A model generated the notes under the pieces. It had not been told where the DNA came from, searched no databases, and saw only the letters and a program-made list of their open reading frames with translations. From Bacillus sp. HF117_J1_D (lineage in GTDB: Bacteria; Bacillota; Bacilli; Bacillales; Bacillaceae_C), in contig JAABNQ010000008.1 in NCBI GenBank assembly GCA_009928435.1, positions 16,279-80,278 of the forward strand: 64,000 bases of DNA. Direction: 5' to 3'. A program made the translations under genes and the position numbers. Positions 15,252 to 23,542 of this stretch are shown here, one piece after another; the stretch's first letter is position 1, and each line of letters starts with the position of its first letter.

Positions 15252-16524
15252 GAAAAAAGCTTTTTTAAAGCAAGTGACCCATCCGATTAAATCGAAAGAA
15301 GCCAAGAAATTTGTCGCTCTAGAGCTTGAGCAGCATATGGAGGCTGCGGTTCGGAACTTAATGAAATCAGGCCTTTCCCGCGATGAAGCTGAAAGTCAGG
15401 CAGTAAAACGGATGGGTGATCCAATTAAGTTGGGAATCAAAATGGGAAAATTGCATCGCCCCAAAATTGACTGGAGCCTTCTTTCTCTCGTTCTCCTATT
15501 ATATTTAGTCGGCTTCCTGCCATTGCTATTAACTCATTATGAGTTCCAGTTTTCTTTATTCAAAAAATCAGTGGACGTGCTGTTAGGAATCATAACCGTG
15601 CTCACCTTGATGATGTTTGATTACAGAAAGCTAAAGAAAACGTACTGGCTTATGCTAGGCGTAGCAGGAATCATCCTAATACTCGTTTTTCATTTTGGTT
15701 TTTCGAGCCGAATGGTAGCTGGCGTTCAATTTGCCCAATTTGGTACGTTTTTGGCAAATTCATTGATTGTTATACCGCTTCTTTTTATCGGCTGGGCTGG
15801 ACTCCTTCATCGCTATGCAAACCGGCCTTTGTTCATATCCGGGTTATTCCTCTTATCTTTGGCACTATATATTCCTATCAGCCCTGTACCGAATATAGCT
15901 GTCTACGTTGTCATGGTTGTGGTCATGTATCTTTGGTCTATAAGAAACCAATCGAAAAAACTGGTCGGTTCAATCATCGCCGCCATATTTTCTGTCATAA
16001 CGATTTGCCTTCTTGTCTTTTGGAAAAGCTCCAGTTTATATATGGAAAAAAGATTAAAGGGATTCCTTTTTCCTGAGCAATACGAATCAACTTACGGTTA
16101 CTTCTATTTACAATTCAAAAAATATTTATCTGAAGCTGAATGGTTTGGACAATTTTCCCAAATAGAGAAAATTGACATGGCTGAAATGTATACAGATATG
16201 ATTTTTGTCACCTTAACCTATTCCTTCGGCTGGGTATTTGCCATCGCAATCGTGATTTTTCTCGCTGCCATTATGGTAAGAATGTGCTGGATCTCTCGTA
16301 AGACTCCTGATTCCTTCGGTCAACTCATCATTGTCGGAGCGGCGGCACTATACACAGTACAGTTTGTATATAATATCGGAATGGTGCTCGGCCTTGTCCC
16401 GATTGCCGGATTTTCACTGCCGTTTATCAGCTATGGCTCAGCCCCCGCTATGATCAACTCAATCATTATCGGCCTCGTATTAAGTGTATACCGCCGGAAA
16501 AATTTAATCGTTTCTATTAACTAA
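15244..16524 (+). CDS. HAAS/permease-prefix domain fused to an FtsW/RodA/SpoVE-like membrane protein
   Basis: A 426-residue protein whose start overlaps the PadR-like gene by eight bases. Residues 18-70 form a HAAS-like domain (LELEQHMEAAVRNLMKSGLSRDEAESQAVKRMGDP), the domain typically encoded beside PadR proteins. About ten membrane helices follow. Near the C-terminus, VPIAGFSLPFISYGSAPAMINSIIIGLVLSV is close to the FtsW/RodA signature, in a divergent form. SEDS proteins are peptidoglycan glycosyltransferases; whether this one keeps activity is unclear, because its loops are short and divergent. Together with the ECF sigma it looks like a cell-wall stress module in which the HAAS domain passes a membrane signal to the PadR-like protein. 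Confidence 0.8.
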   Translation: MSEKKAFLKQVTHPIKSKEAKKFVALELEQHMEAAVRNLMKSGLSRDEAESQAVKRMGDPIKLGIKMGKLHRPKIDWSLLSLVLLLYLVGFLPLLLTHYEFQFSLFKKSVDVLLGIITVLTLMMFDYRKLKKTYWLMLGVAGIILILVFHFGFSSRMVAGVQFAQFGTFLANSLIVIPLLFIGWAGLLHRYANRPLFISGLFLLSLALYIPISPVPNIAVYVVMVVVMYLWSIRNQSKKLVGSIIAAIFSVITICLLVFWKSSSLYMEKRLKGFLFPEQYESTYGYFYLQFKKYLSEAEWFGQFSQIEKIDMAEMYTDMIFVTLTYSFGWVFAIAIVIFLAAIMVRMCWISRKTPDSFGQLIIVGAAALYTVQFVYNIGMVLGLVPIAGFSLPFISYGSAPAMINSIIIGLVLSVYRRKNLIVSIN

Positions 16525-16539
16525 TGAGGAGAATGATCC

Positions 16540-16644
16540 ATGTTTATTGCGATACCATTGGTGCTGTTCGGCACCATTTTTTTTATTATTTTTGTGGAAA
16601 AGGGTAAAAAAGTTGCATTCAAGAAGAAAATTTTACAAAATTAA
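16540..16644 (+). CDS. 34-residue membrane peptide at the end of the sigma operon
   Basis: A tiny gene with GAGGAGA seven bases before its ATG, 15 bases after the FtsW-like stop. The product has one hydrophobic helix (FIAIPLVLFGTIFFIIFV) and a lysine-rich tail (EKGKKVAFKKKILQN), so it should be a single-span protein with a cytoplasmic basic end. I do not recognise it. The position suggests co-transcription with the sigma operon. Confidence 0.6.
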   Translation: MFIAIPLVLFGTIFFIIFVEKGKKVAFKKKILQN

Positions 16645-16749
16645 GAGATATAGGCTTCAAGTGTAGAATAATTCATAACTTTTTTCTTGCCATAATCGGA
16701 AAGGCTCTGCGCTTAAGTCATGAAAATCATTCATGGGAAGGTTGATTTT

Positions 16750-17640
16750 ATGGTTGCAATCGAATCCACTATGAATACGGTCCAACATAAAAGGCTGACA
16801 AAAATGGCCATTTTGGGGAGAATTCTTTTTGTCACCATTGGAGCCGTATTGATGGCTGCTGCTCTTGAGCTTTTCTTAATTCCTAATAATATTTTGGATG
16901 GCGGTATCACCGGTATTTCTATCATCATCAGTTATTTGACCGATTGGCGAGTCGGCTTTATCCTCTTCATATTAAACCTTCCATTTGTCTATCTAGGATA
17001 TAAACAAATCGGAAAGACTTTCGCATTAGCCACCTTGTACGGAATTTTTGTCCTATCATTAACCTCTGTATTCCTTCATAATGCTTATGTTGTCACAGAT
17101 GATTTATTGCTTGATACCGTATTCGGCGGCATCATTTTGGGGACAGGCGTAGGCATTGTGATTCGTGCCGGCGGTTCCCTTGATGGTACAGAAGTTCTCT
17201 CAATTTTAATGAGTCATAAACTTCCATTTTCTGTCGGAGAAGTTGTCATGTTCTTTAACTTCTTCATCTTCGCTACTGCTGGATTCATTTTTAGCTGGGA
17301 CCGTGCCATGTACTCCATCATCACTTATTACATTGCTTCAAAAGTAATTGATTTAGTCGTCGAAGGCTTTAATGAATCAAAATCTGTTTGGGTCATTAGC
17401 GAGCAAGCCGATGAAATCGGGAATTCCATTATGGCAAGGCTGGGACGAGGAGTCACGTATTTGAAAGGTGAAGGTGCATACACAGGCAATGATAAAGCGG
17501 TCATTTTTTGTGTCATCACCCGTTTGGAAGAATCGAAGCTAAAATCTATCGTTGACGAACATGATCCCGCTGCTTTTCTAGCAATTGGAAACATTTCTGA
17601 AGTCCGCGGTGGACGTACAAAGAAAAAACGCATTCACTAA
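16750..17640 (+). CDS. YitT family membrane protein (DUF161-DUF2179)
   Basis: A 296-residue protein with two parts. Residues about 20-205 hold five to six membrane helices with the YitT signatures NILDGGITGISIIISYLT and LGTGVGIVIRAGGSLDGTEVLS. Residues about 210-290 are the cytoplasmic DUF2179 domain (VWVISEQADEIGNSIM, GRGVTYLKGEGAYTGNDKAVIFCV). Bacillus genomes hold several paralogues (YitT, YpjC, YqfU, YvjA), and I cannot say which this is. The function is not established; transport has been suggested. The start is the ATG with GGAAGG eight bases before it, not the upstream ATG at 16720. Confidence 0.9.
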   Translation: MVAIESTMNTVQHKRLTKMAILGRILFVTIGAVLMAAALELFLIPNNILDGGITGISIIISYLTDWRVGFILFILNLPFVYLGYKQIGKTFALATLYGIFVLSLTSVFLHNAYVVTDDLLLDTVFGGIILGTGVGIVIRAGGSLDGTEVLSILMSHKLPFSVGEVVMFFNFFIFATAGFIFSWDRAMYSIITYYIASKVIDLVVEGFNESKSVWVISEQADEIGNSIMARLGRGVTYLKGEGAYTGNDKAVIFCVITRLEESKLKSIVDEHDPAAFLAIGNISEVRGGRTKKKRIH

Positions 17641-18047
17641 TCGGTCTGAGCGATCGCTTTTCTTCCGGTCACTTTCAGTAAAAACAATCCGGCTATAAGA
17701 ACAATGAGTGGCTCCCAAAGCAACCTCATTCGATCAACATGCATCTATGAACACGTTCTTTTATAGAGTAAATTCATAGCATCTCCAACACATTACACAT
17801 GAGCTAATATTTTACTTACATCTTCAATGAATAATGTGAGAAGTCTATTTTGAATGTTTCAAAGTGATGTTGAGCAGTTTTCCTTTTTTTAGAGAAAAAA
17901 TAACCCGTTGCTCATTTGAAGTGAGCAACGGGTATTGGTTATATTGATTCCTTCTTAGTACCTGATTTCAAAAAGATGTCCCGGTTTTGAAATGTAGGAA
18001 CATCTTCATTCATTTATCTAACGGTTGTCCAGTCATGACCGCAAGGG
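17641..18047. other. Intergenic region between yitT-like and cupin genes
   Basis: Apart from the terminator hairpin at 17903-17933 I see no gene or repeat in these 407 bases. A small AGCGATCGCT palindrome followed by TTTTC at 17650-17663 may help end the yitT transcript. Confidence 0.55.
17903..17933 (-). terminator. Terminator of the hydantoinase operon
   Basis: ACCCGTTGCTCA and TGAGCAACGGGT form a perfect 12-bp stem with a 7-nt loop. On the minus strand it is followed by TTATTTTTTC. Confidence 0.85.
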
Positions 18048-18362
18048 TTATGCCTTTACTAGTGCAAAAATGATCTCGACTGGTTCATTGCCTTCATTGA
18101 CACACCAATGGGGCTCGCCTGCTGGAATAAAGGATGCTTCTCCAGCAGAAATTTCATACGGTACGCCTCCGGACTCGCCTTTTAATGTGCCTTTTGTTAT
18201 AAATGAATATTCTTGTTCTTCATGAAACGTCGTACCTTCGCTTGGAAGACGTTCTCCTACTGGGATGGAAACATAGCCGAATTTTATTTCAGCTCCCGGG
18301 TACTGATCGTGAAAAAGGTTTTGCACAATATCGCTTGTTAACTTCGGTGTATTTTTCTTCAT
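18048..18362 (-). CDS. Cupin-domain protein of the hydantoinase cluster
   Basis: A 104-residue single-domain cupin. It has the first cupin motif around GTTFHEEQEYSFITKGTLKGE and the second around EASFIPAGEPHWCVNEG, giving possible metal ligands (His, Glu, His). Small cupins of this kind bind or isomerise small molecules. AGGAGG precedes the ATG, 15 bases after the hyuB-like stop, so it belongs to the same transcript. The substrate is unknown, but the neighbours imply ring-opening or carboxylation products of hydantoin- or oxoproline-like compounds. The operon's terminator follows. Confidence 0.85.
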   Translation of the reverse strand: MKKNTPKLTSDIVQNLFHDQYPGAEIKFGYVSIPVGERLPSEGTTFHEEQEYSFITKGTLKGESGGVPYEISAGEASFIPAGEPHWCVNEGNEPVEIIFALVKA

Positions 18363-18377
18363 GATGGCCTCCTGACT

Positions 18378-20108
18378 TTATCTTCCGGGCAATTCTTTAT
18401 AGTCAAATGTCTCCGGATCAACTTCAACTAAGAAATGTTCACGCGCTTCTTCTACTGTGAAGTAATCATTTTTAACATCCATTGCGACCTGGGCTGCCGG
18501 TCGTTCTTTTGGATCGCCATAGCCTCCGCCCGTTCCAGTCATGAGACGGACTACATCGTTCGTATTCAATTGATAACGTGGGTAGACACCATAAGGTCCG
18601 TCTGTTTTCCCATCCGATTTAATAACACAGAATTCATTCGGTGAGCCATCACATCCATTAGCGATTCCCCATGGAAGAAATTTATTGCGGCCAAATGTTG
18701 CCGTAACTGCCTGACCATCCGATAATGCACGATAGGAACGGATTACTCCTTTACCGCCAATATACTTACCTGCACCTGCTCCATTTTCATCTTGACGCAA
18801 GCTATATTCATCCAACATCACACCATATCTTGTTTCAGCTACTTCCACAGGGACATTGTAGGTTTCTCCATCTGCGATACAGAATTGCCCGGACTCCCCA
18901 TCTTTTCGATTTGAAGCGCCCCATCCTCCGACAGAAGGTTCAACGATGAGAAAAGGTTCATTTGTATCTTGGTGGGTACCCGACAATGTAACAGCACATA
19001 CAGACAAGAACTGGCCTGCGGTTAACCGATTTGGCAATTGCGGAGCCATTGCTTTCCAAACTAGATCAAGGCATCCTAACAGCGTTTCGAAGTAGTTAGA
19101 AACAGGAACAGGTCGCTCAGCTGACATGATCGACTTCGGATCAACAATAACTGTCAACGGCCGGAATACACCATCGTTTACGTCTTGTCCCGGATTAGTG
19201 ATAGCTAAAAATATTGTGCGAACTGCAGAAACGAGACCGGTATATGAACAGTTCACTGGACCCAGCACTTGAGGGGAACTTCCCCGGAAATCGCAAACGA
19301 ATTCATCGTCTGTAATGGTCACCTTCACTTTAATTGGGAAGGGACCATTACCAAGTCCATCCGTATCAATGAAGTCCTCAGCATAAAACGTCCCTTTTGG
19401 GAGCTTTTTCAGTTCCTGACGAGCCATTTCTTCCCCATGATCAAGTAAATAATTAATAGCGGCAAGAATCGTTTCTTTTGAATGCTTTTCACAAAGTTCC
19501 TGCAAACGTCGATCACCAGTACGAAGTGCCGCAATTTGCGCCCACATATCGCCAAGTGATAGATCAGGGAAGCGGACATTTGAACGGATAATTTCGATGA
19601 GTGCCTCATTCACTTTTCCTTCATCAAAAAGTTTAAGACAAGAGAATTGAAGACCTTCTTGGAAAATGTCGACCGAGTCATTGGTGAATGAACCTGGATC
19701 TTTCCCTCCAACCTCCGTCCAGTGCGCTTTATTAGCAGAAAAAGCGATGATTTCACCTTCATAAAAGATTGGCATAACCAGCCCGACATCGGATAAATGT
19801 GAGCCCCCGCCTTGATAAGGGTCATTGATGATGATAATGTCGCCGGGCTTCAGTAGATCCCCCGGATATTTATTCAGCGTCTCTTTTACCATGAACGTAA
19901 GCATTCCGATAAATCCTGTAACACCATTTCCTTGTGTAAGGAGGTTTCCTTTAGCATCAGTAAGTCCACTTGCATAATCAAGCACTTCATAAATGATCGG
20001 ACTCATGGACGTCCGTGCTAATGCTACGAACATCTCATCACCGACGGCTAAGAGGGAGTCTTTTACGATTTCCAATGTGAACGGATCAATTTTTCTTGAG
20101 ATGGTCAT
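18378..20108 (-). CDS. Hydantoinase B / oxoprolinase family subunit
   Basis: A 576-residue HyuB-family subunit. It works with HyuA in ATP-dependent opening of hydantoin or 5-oxoproline rings, or in related carboxylations. Marks include KIDPFTLEIVKDSLLAVGDEM at the start, GDIIIINDPYQGGGSHLSDV, FSANKAHWTEVGG, DFRGSSPQVLGPVNC and the Gly-rich MTGTGGGYGDP near the end. The start is the ATG with AAGGAGGAAA upstream, one base after the hyuA-like stop. Longer frames run back inside hyuA and are rejected. The adjacent A subunit and the regulator indicate an inducible catabolic operon. The exact substrate cannot be fixed. Confidence 0.9.
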   Translation of the reverse strand: MTISRKIDPFTLEIVKDSLLAVGDEMFVALARTSMSPIIYEVLDYASGLTDAKGNLLTQGNGVTGFIGMLTFMVKETLNKYPGDLLKPGDIIIINDPYQGGGSHLSDVGLVMPIFYEGEIIAFSANKAHWTEVGGKDPGSFTNDSVDIFQEGLQFSCLKLFDEGKVNEALIEIIRSNVRFPDLSLGDMWAQIAALRTGDRRLQELCEKHSKETILAAINYLLDHGEEMARQELKKLPKGTFYAEDFIDTDGLGNGPFPIKVKVTITDDEFVCDFRGSSPQVLGPVNCSYTGLVSAVRTIFLAITNPGQDVNDGVFRPLTVIVDPKSIMSAERPVPVSNYFETLLGCLDLVWKAMAPQLPNRLTAGQFLSVCAVTLSGTHQDTNEPFLIVEPSVGGWGASNRKDGESGQFCIADGETYNVPVEVAETRYGVMLDEYSLRQDENGAGAGKYIGGKGVIRSYRALSDGQAVTATFGRNKFLPWGIANGCDGSPNEFCVIKSDGKTDGPYGVYPRYQLNTNDVVRLMTGTGGGYGDPKERPAAQVAMDVKNDYFTVEEAREHFLVEVDPETFDYKELPGR

Positions 20109-20109
20109 A

Positions 20110-22152
20110 TTAGTTTTCCTCCTTTTCGATGATGATATTGCCATAGTCATCCAAATAGAGCTTTTGCTGTTCATATATGACTGTGACTGCTGCTTTCTCC
20201 TCGACAATCGCCGGCCCAGCAATAACTTCATTTACCGGTAGCTTGTCCCTATCATAGACAGGCGTTGCAACCCAGCCTTTATTCTCGTAATATACGTCAC
20301 GATCCTCTTTTTTTGCTTCCGTTAGTGAACTTGTTCTGTTCAATTTGGAGATGGTCGGTTTCTCCACTTTTCCGAACGCTGTCACATGAAGATTCACGAT
20401 TTCCGTTTGGGCATCTTCTAATTTGAATGTATAGTTCTTTTCATGCAATTTATGGAAATCTTCGATGGCTTGCCTTTTTGCCTCATCCGTCCACTTTCCA
20501 TTTGTAACAGGCACCTTCACTGTATGTTCCTGTCCAAGATAACGCATATCAGCGAATCGGTGGAATTCCACTTTGTCCTCTTTCATTCCTTCCTCGCTAA
20601 AATGCTGCAAAGCATTACGCTCAATTTCCTCCCACTGGCTATCGATCTCTTCCAATGACAGATCATTCATCCGCTTAATATATGTTTGAATATAGTCGTG
20701 ACGAAGATCTGTCATCAGCATGCCCCATGCAGAGAATACTGGAGAAGCAATAGGTACGACAACCTTTTTAACACCAAGTTCCAGCGCCAGAGCCGGTGCA
20801 TGCATGGAACCACCGCCGCCAAAAGCGAGCAATGTGAAATCTTGTGGATTATAACCTTTGCGTATTGAAATCAATTTTAAAGCATTCAACATGTTCGAAT
20901 TAGCAATCCGAATGATGCCGAGAGCCGCTTCTTCAGGTGAGATTCCAAAATGATGTCCGATTTTCGTTGCGATAGCAGACCGAACAACATCCAAATTCAC
21001 ATCATAATCAAAATTTTTAGATGATAAACGTCCAGTGAGTAAATTTGCATCTGTTGTAGTCGGTTCAGTTCCGCCTTGGCCATAGGCAACCGGTCCTGGG
21101 TTGGCTCCTGCCGATTGTGGTCCGACTTTCAAAGAGCCTGCTCCATCAATCCATGCAATTGAACCCCCGCCATTTCCAATCTCGATAATATCGACAACAG
21201 GAGTCTTGATAGGATACCCTGCACTCCGGCTATCTTTTTCGATGTAATAATCAGTTGAAACCTTGACCTCTCCATTTTCAATCAACGAGCATTTTGCCGT
21301 TGTTCCGCCGATATCAAATGCTATGATATTTTTTTCCCCTATCATTTCACCAAGGACAGCTGCACCGAAGATACCAGCTACCGGTCCGGACTCCACCATA
21401 TTGATCGGTGCTTCTTTAGCTTTGTCGAACTTTGTGGTTCCTCCATTCGATTGCATAATATATCGTTGGTCGATTTCCGCCTGGGTCTTGAGTTCATTTT
21501 CAAGCTGATTGATATATGTTGTAGCCGCTGGTTGAACATAAGCGTTCAATACAGCTGTATTAGTCCGTTCATATTCCCGCCATTCCTGTGTAATGTAGCT
21601 AGAAGCAGTAACTTTTACTTCAGGCCACAGATCTTTAATCAATTTTACAGTTTGCTGTTCGTGTGAAGGGTTCGTGTAAGAGTGGAGGTATGAAACGGCA
21701 ATTGCTTCGACTCCTTCCTTCTTGAAGAAATCAACACATTGTTTCACTTCATCTCTATTCAATTCACACAGAACTTCACCTTTATAATTAACGCGCTCAC
21801 TTACTTCCCGGCGTAAATAACGTTCAACAAATGGTATCGGTTTTTCATAATTCACATTGAACAGGTCCGGGCGATTACCACGGGCAATTTCTAGTACATC
21901 GCGAAATCCCTTCGTTGTGATCAAGCCTGTTTTAGCACCTTTTCTTTCCGTCAATGCATTAATAATAACCGTTGTCCCATGAATGAACATTGAGATGGAC
22001 GACTGATCAACTCCGCTTTTTTTAATGACATCTAAGACACCTTTTTCAAAGTTTGGTGGGGTCGTACTGCTTTTATCAATCCCGATATTGCCATTGTCAT
22101 CAACGTATACTAAATCAGTGAATGTTCCTCCAATATCAGTAGCTACTCTCAT
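20110..22152 (-). CDS. Hydantoinase A / oxoprolinase family subunit
   Basis: A 680-residue HyuA-family ATPase subunit. The N-terminal hydantoinase/oxoprolinase domain begins RVATDIGGTFTDLVYVDDNG, a phosphate-binding turn of the actin-like fold. GTTVIINALTERKGAKTGLIT follows at about residue 60. The central domain has IAFDIGGTTAKCSLIENGE, a second phosphate-binding turn, then NGGGSIAWID, GPVAYGQGGTEPTTTDANLL and FGGGGSMHAPALALELG. It partners the B subunit encoded next. The start is the ATG with AGGAGTG eight bases upstream; a GTG at 22161 sits too close to the site. Repeat copy C begins 22 bp upstream, between this gene and the regulator. Confidence 0.92.
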   Translation of the reverse strand: MRVATDIGGTFTDLVYVDDNGNIGIDKSSTTPPNFEKGVLDVIKKSGVDQSSISMFIHGTTVIINALTERKGAKTGLITTKGFRDVLEIARGNRPDLFNVNYEKPIPFVERYLRREVSERVNYKGEVLCELNRDEVKQCVDFFKKEGVEAIAVSYLHSYTNPSHEQQTVKLIKDLWPEVKVTASSYITQEWREYERTNTAVLNAYVQPAATTYINQLENELKTQAEIDQRYIMQSNGGTTKFDKAKEAPINMVESGPVAGIFGAAVLGEMIGEKNIIAFDIGGTTAKCSLIENGEVKVSTDYYIEKDSRSAGYPIKTPVVDIIEIGNGGGSIAWIDGAGSLKVGPQSAGANPGPVAYGQGGTEPTTTDANLLTGRLSSKNFDYDVNLDVVRSAIATKIGHHFGISPEEAALGIIRIANSNMLNALKLISIRKGYNPQDFTLLAFGGGGSMHAPALALELGVKKVVVPIASPVFSAWGMLMTDLRHDYIQTYIKRMNDLSLEEIDSQWEEIERNALQHFSEEGMKEDKVEFHRFADMRYLGQEHTVKVPVTNGKWTDEAKRQAIEDFHKLHEKNYTFKLEDAQTEIVNLHVTAFGKVEKPTISKLNRTSSLTEAKKEDRDVYYENKGWVATPVYDRDKLPVNEVIAGPAIVEEKAAVTVIYEQQKLYLDDYGNIIIEKEEN

Positions 22153-22173
22153 GCTGGTCACACTCCTATAATC

Positions 22174-22350
22174 AAATGGGCCTTGGCGTATTTGCGCTCA
22201 GATTTTATCGAGCTCTGTTCGATAAAATCTGAGACATCCGCCGGAGGCTTTAACTTTATTCAGCCTAGGTTTGAACCCCACTGAATGGAATACCAATAGG
22301 CATTCATCCCACACTACAGAAGTAGGAAACTTCTGCTGAAGGAAGTTAAA
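22174..22350 (-). repeat. Dispersed structured repeat, copy C
   Basis: This 177-bp copy keeps the GCCTTGGCGTATTTGCG start, GATTTTATCGAGC...TCGATAAAATCTGA, the ATCCGCCGGAGGCTTTAACT segment shared with copy B, GGTTTGAACCCC, and the CTTCTGCTGAA...AAGTTAAA end. It sits inside a same-strand gene cluster. Its last bases contain the TAA stop of the XRE-cupin regulator gene, and its first base is 22 bp from the hyuA-like start. Confidence 0.85.
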
Positions 22351-22891
22351 AAATAATTGGTGTCACTATGCTTAAAACAATACTTTCCTCTGAAAGTGGA
22401 TTTTCCCATTGGTGAATCAGACTGGAAGGATAATGAATTGTATCTCCTTCGAATAAATGAAACTTCTCTTCATTCAAATAAAAAATCACCTCACCCTTTA
22501 ACACATAATAGAATTCCTCCCCATTATGGCTAAAAGAATGTTGCTCGTGCATATGCGGTGGCAGCACAACCTTTAAAGGCTCCAGCTTCCGGTTGTTAAA
22601 AGTACCCGTTAGCCTTGTGTACACCTGACTCCCTGAGCTTGTAGTAAAGCTATGTTGTTCATTCGCACGAACAACATATTGCTGCTGTGTAGTCTCTTCC
22701 AAAAAGAAATAATTAATATGAATCCCCAATGCATCAGAGATTTTTTTGAGTGAAGTTATAGATAAAGATGATGCACCTCTTTCTATCTGTGATAAAAAGC
22801 TTAGTGATAATCCCGTTTTCTCACTCAATTCCTTTAGCGTAAGATTACGCTCTTGACGCAACGCCTTGATCTTAATGTGAATTTCATCCAT
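22346..22891 (-). CDS. XRE-family regulator with a C-terminal cupin sensor
   Basis: A 181-residue transcription regulator. Residues 5-60 are a Cro/CI-type helix-turn-helix (IKALRQERNLTLKELSEKTG, then LSFLSQIERGASSLSITSLKKIS). Residues about 105-175 are a cupin domain with PPHMHEQHSFSHNGEEFYYVLKG and GDTIHYPSSLIHQWENP. Proteins of this build (PuuR type) sense small metabolites. Position at the head of the hydantoinase cluster makes it the likely regulator. Its stop codon lies within repeat copy C. The start is the ATG nine bases after AAAGGG. Confidence 0.9.
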   Translation of the reverse strand: MDEIHIKIKALRQERNLTLKELSEKTGLSLSFLSQIERGASSLSITSLKKISDALGIHINYFFLEETTQQQYVVRANEQHSFTTSSGSQVYTRLTGTFNNRKLEPLKVVLPPHMHEQHSFSHNGEEFYYVLKGEVIFYLNEEKFHLFEGDTIHYPSSLIHQWENPLSEESIVLSIVTPIIF

Positions 22892-22936
22892 ATACGAATA
22901 CCCTTTCAAAATTGAAGTATAAGTGTAGTAGTTCTG

Positions 22937-22965
22937 AATATAGCATAATTATTTTACAGTTGCAA
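22937..22965 (-). promoter_or_regulatory. Sigma-A type promoter of the XRE-cupin/hydantoinase cluster
   Basis: On the minus strand: TTGCAA, 17-bp spacer, TATATT, about 45 bp before the regulator start. Confidence 0.65.
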
Positions 22966-23043
22966 CGATTATTATTAATTATCAGTCAACTAAATATAGA
23001 TATTTTTAGAATGTTTCTGCACATATCCGAGTTAGCAAAAATA

Positions 23044-23073
23044 AAAAATGACTGAGCATTCTCAGACATTTTT
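23044..23073. terminator. Orphan hairpin
   Basis: AAAAATG-A-CTGAG pairs with CTCAG-A-CATTTTT around a CATT loop, with a single A-A mismatch. It looks like a terminator, but no gene precedes it on either strand within about 150 bp. Confidence 0.5.
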
Positions 23074-23238
23074 GTTAATTTTAAGCACTCAATTTGTTTA
23101 TTAGATGTTTCATATTTCTGGTTTAACTACTAATAACTTCTTGATATTTGATACCTTTCTATATTCACAGTATAATCAATAAGAACAAGCATTCGAGTGA
23201 AATTGTATGGATAGACGAACAAGGTGGTAATTTTTTGT

Positions 23239-23415
23239 ATGAAACGAAAGATAGTTCATTACTTTATTTTCTTTTTGTTCCTGTTCATCTGCAATTTGAT
23301 AGTTAATCATTTCCTGAAACATAATTTAAACATTCTAACCGCATTTTCCACCGCGTTAGGTGTCTCATTTGGAATGTTTTTTGTTAAGCGATGGATGACA
23401 AAAATAAAAATTTAA
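23239..23415 (+). CDS. Small membrane protein with two spans
   Basis: A 58-residue product with a basic N-terminus (MKRKIVHY), two hydrophobic helices (YFIFFLFLFICNLIVNHFL and ILTAFSTALGVSFGMFFV) and a basic tail (KRWMTKIKI), so both ends should be cytoplasmic. AAGGTGG lies about 12 bases before the ATG; a GTG start at 23224 is possible but overlaps the site. I do not recognise the family. Confidence 0.5.
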   Translation: MKRKIVHYFIFFLFLFICNLIVNHFLKHNLNILTAFSTALGVSFGMFFVKRWMTKIKI

Positions 23416-23418
23416 AAA

Positions 23419-23439
23419 TCCACCCTGAAAAAGGGTGGA
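23419..23439 (-). terminator. Terminator of the histidine operon
   Basis: TCCACCCT and AGGGTGGA form an 8-bp stem with a 5-nt loop. On the minus strand it is followed by TTTTTAAATTTTT. It lies 104 bp past the hisIE stop and may also end the converging small gene. Confidence 0.75.
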
Positions 23440-23542
23440 CTGCTTGCATGCTAAAGTATATAAAATAGTGTTCCGCAAAGTTATTTTTATAATATGTTTT
23501 TTACATGCTCAATCTTGATTTCCTTCGAATCTGTTTGAGCAA

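Larger units (their letters stand above)
22892..23238. other. Intergenic region upstream of the XRE-cupin regulator
   Basis: It contains the regulator's promoter and the orphan hairpin at 23044-23073. I see no gene in it. Confidence 0.55.

Noticed and set aside
15244..16524. Vegetative FtsW or SpoVE itself
   Set aside because: The C-terminal signature is only partly kept, a HAAS domain is fused at the front, and the gene lies in an ECF sigma operon, so a direct FtsW or SpoVE assignment is not justified.
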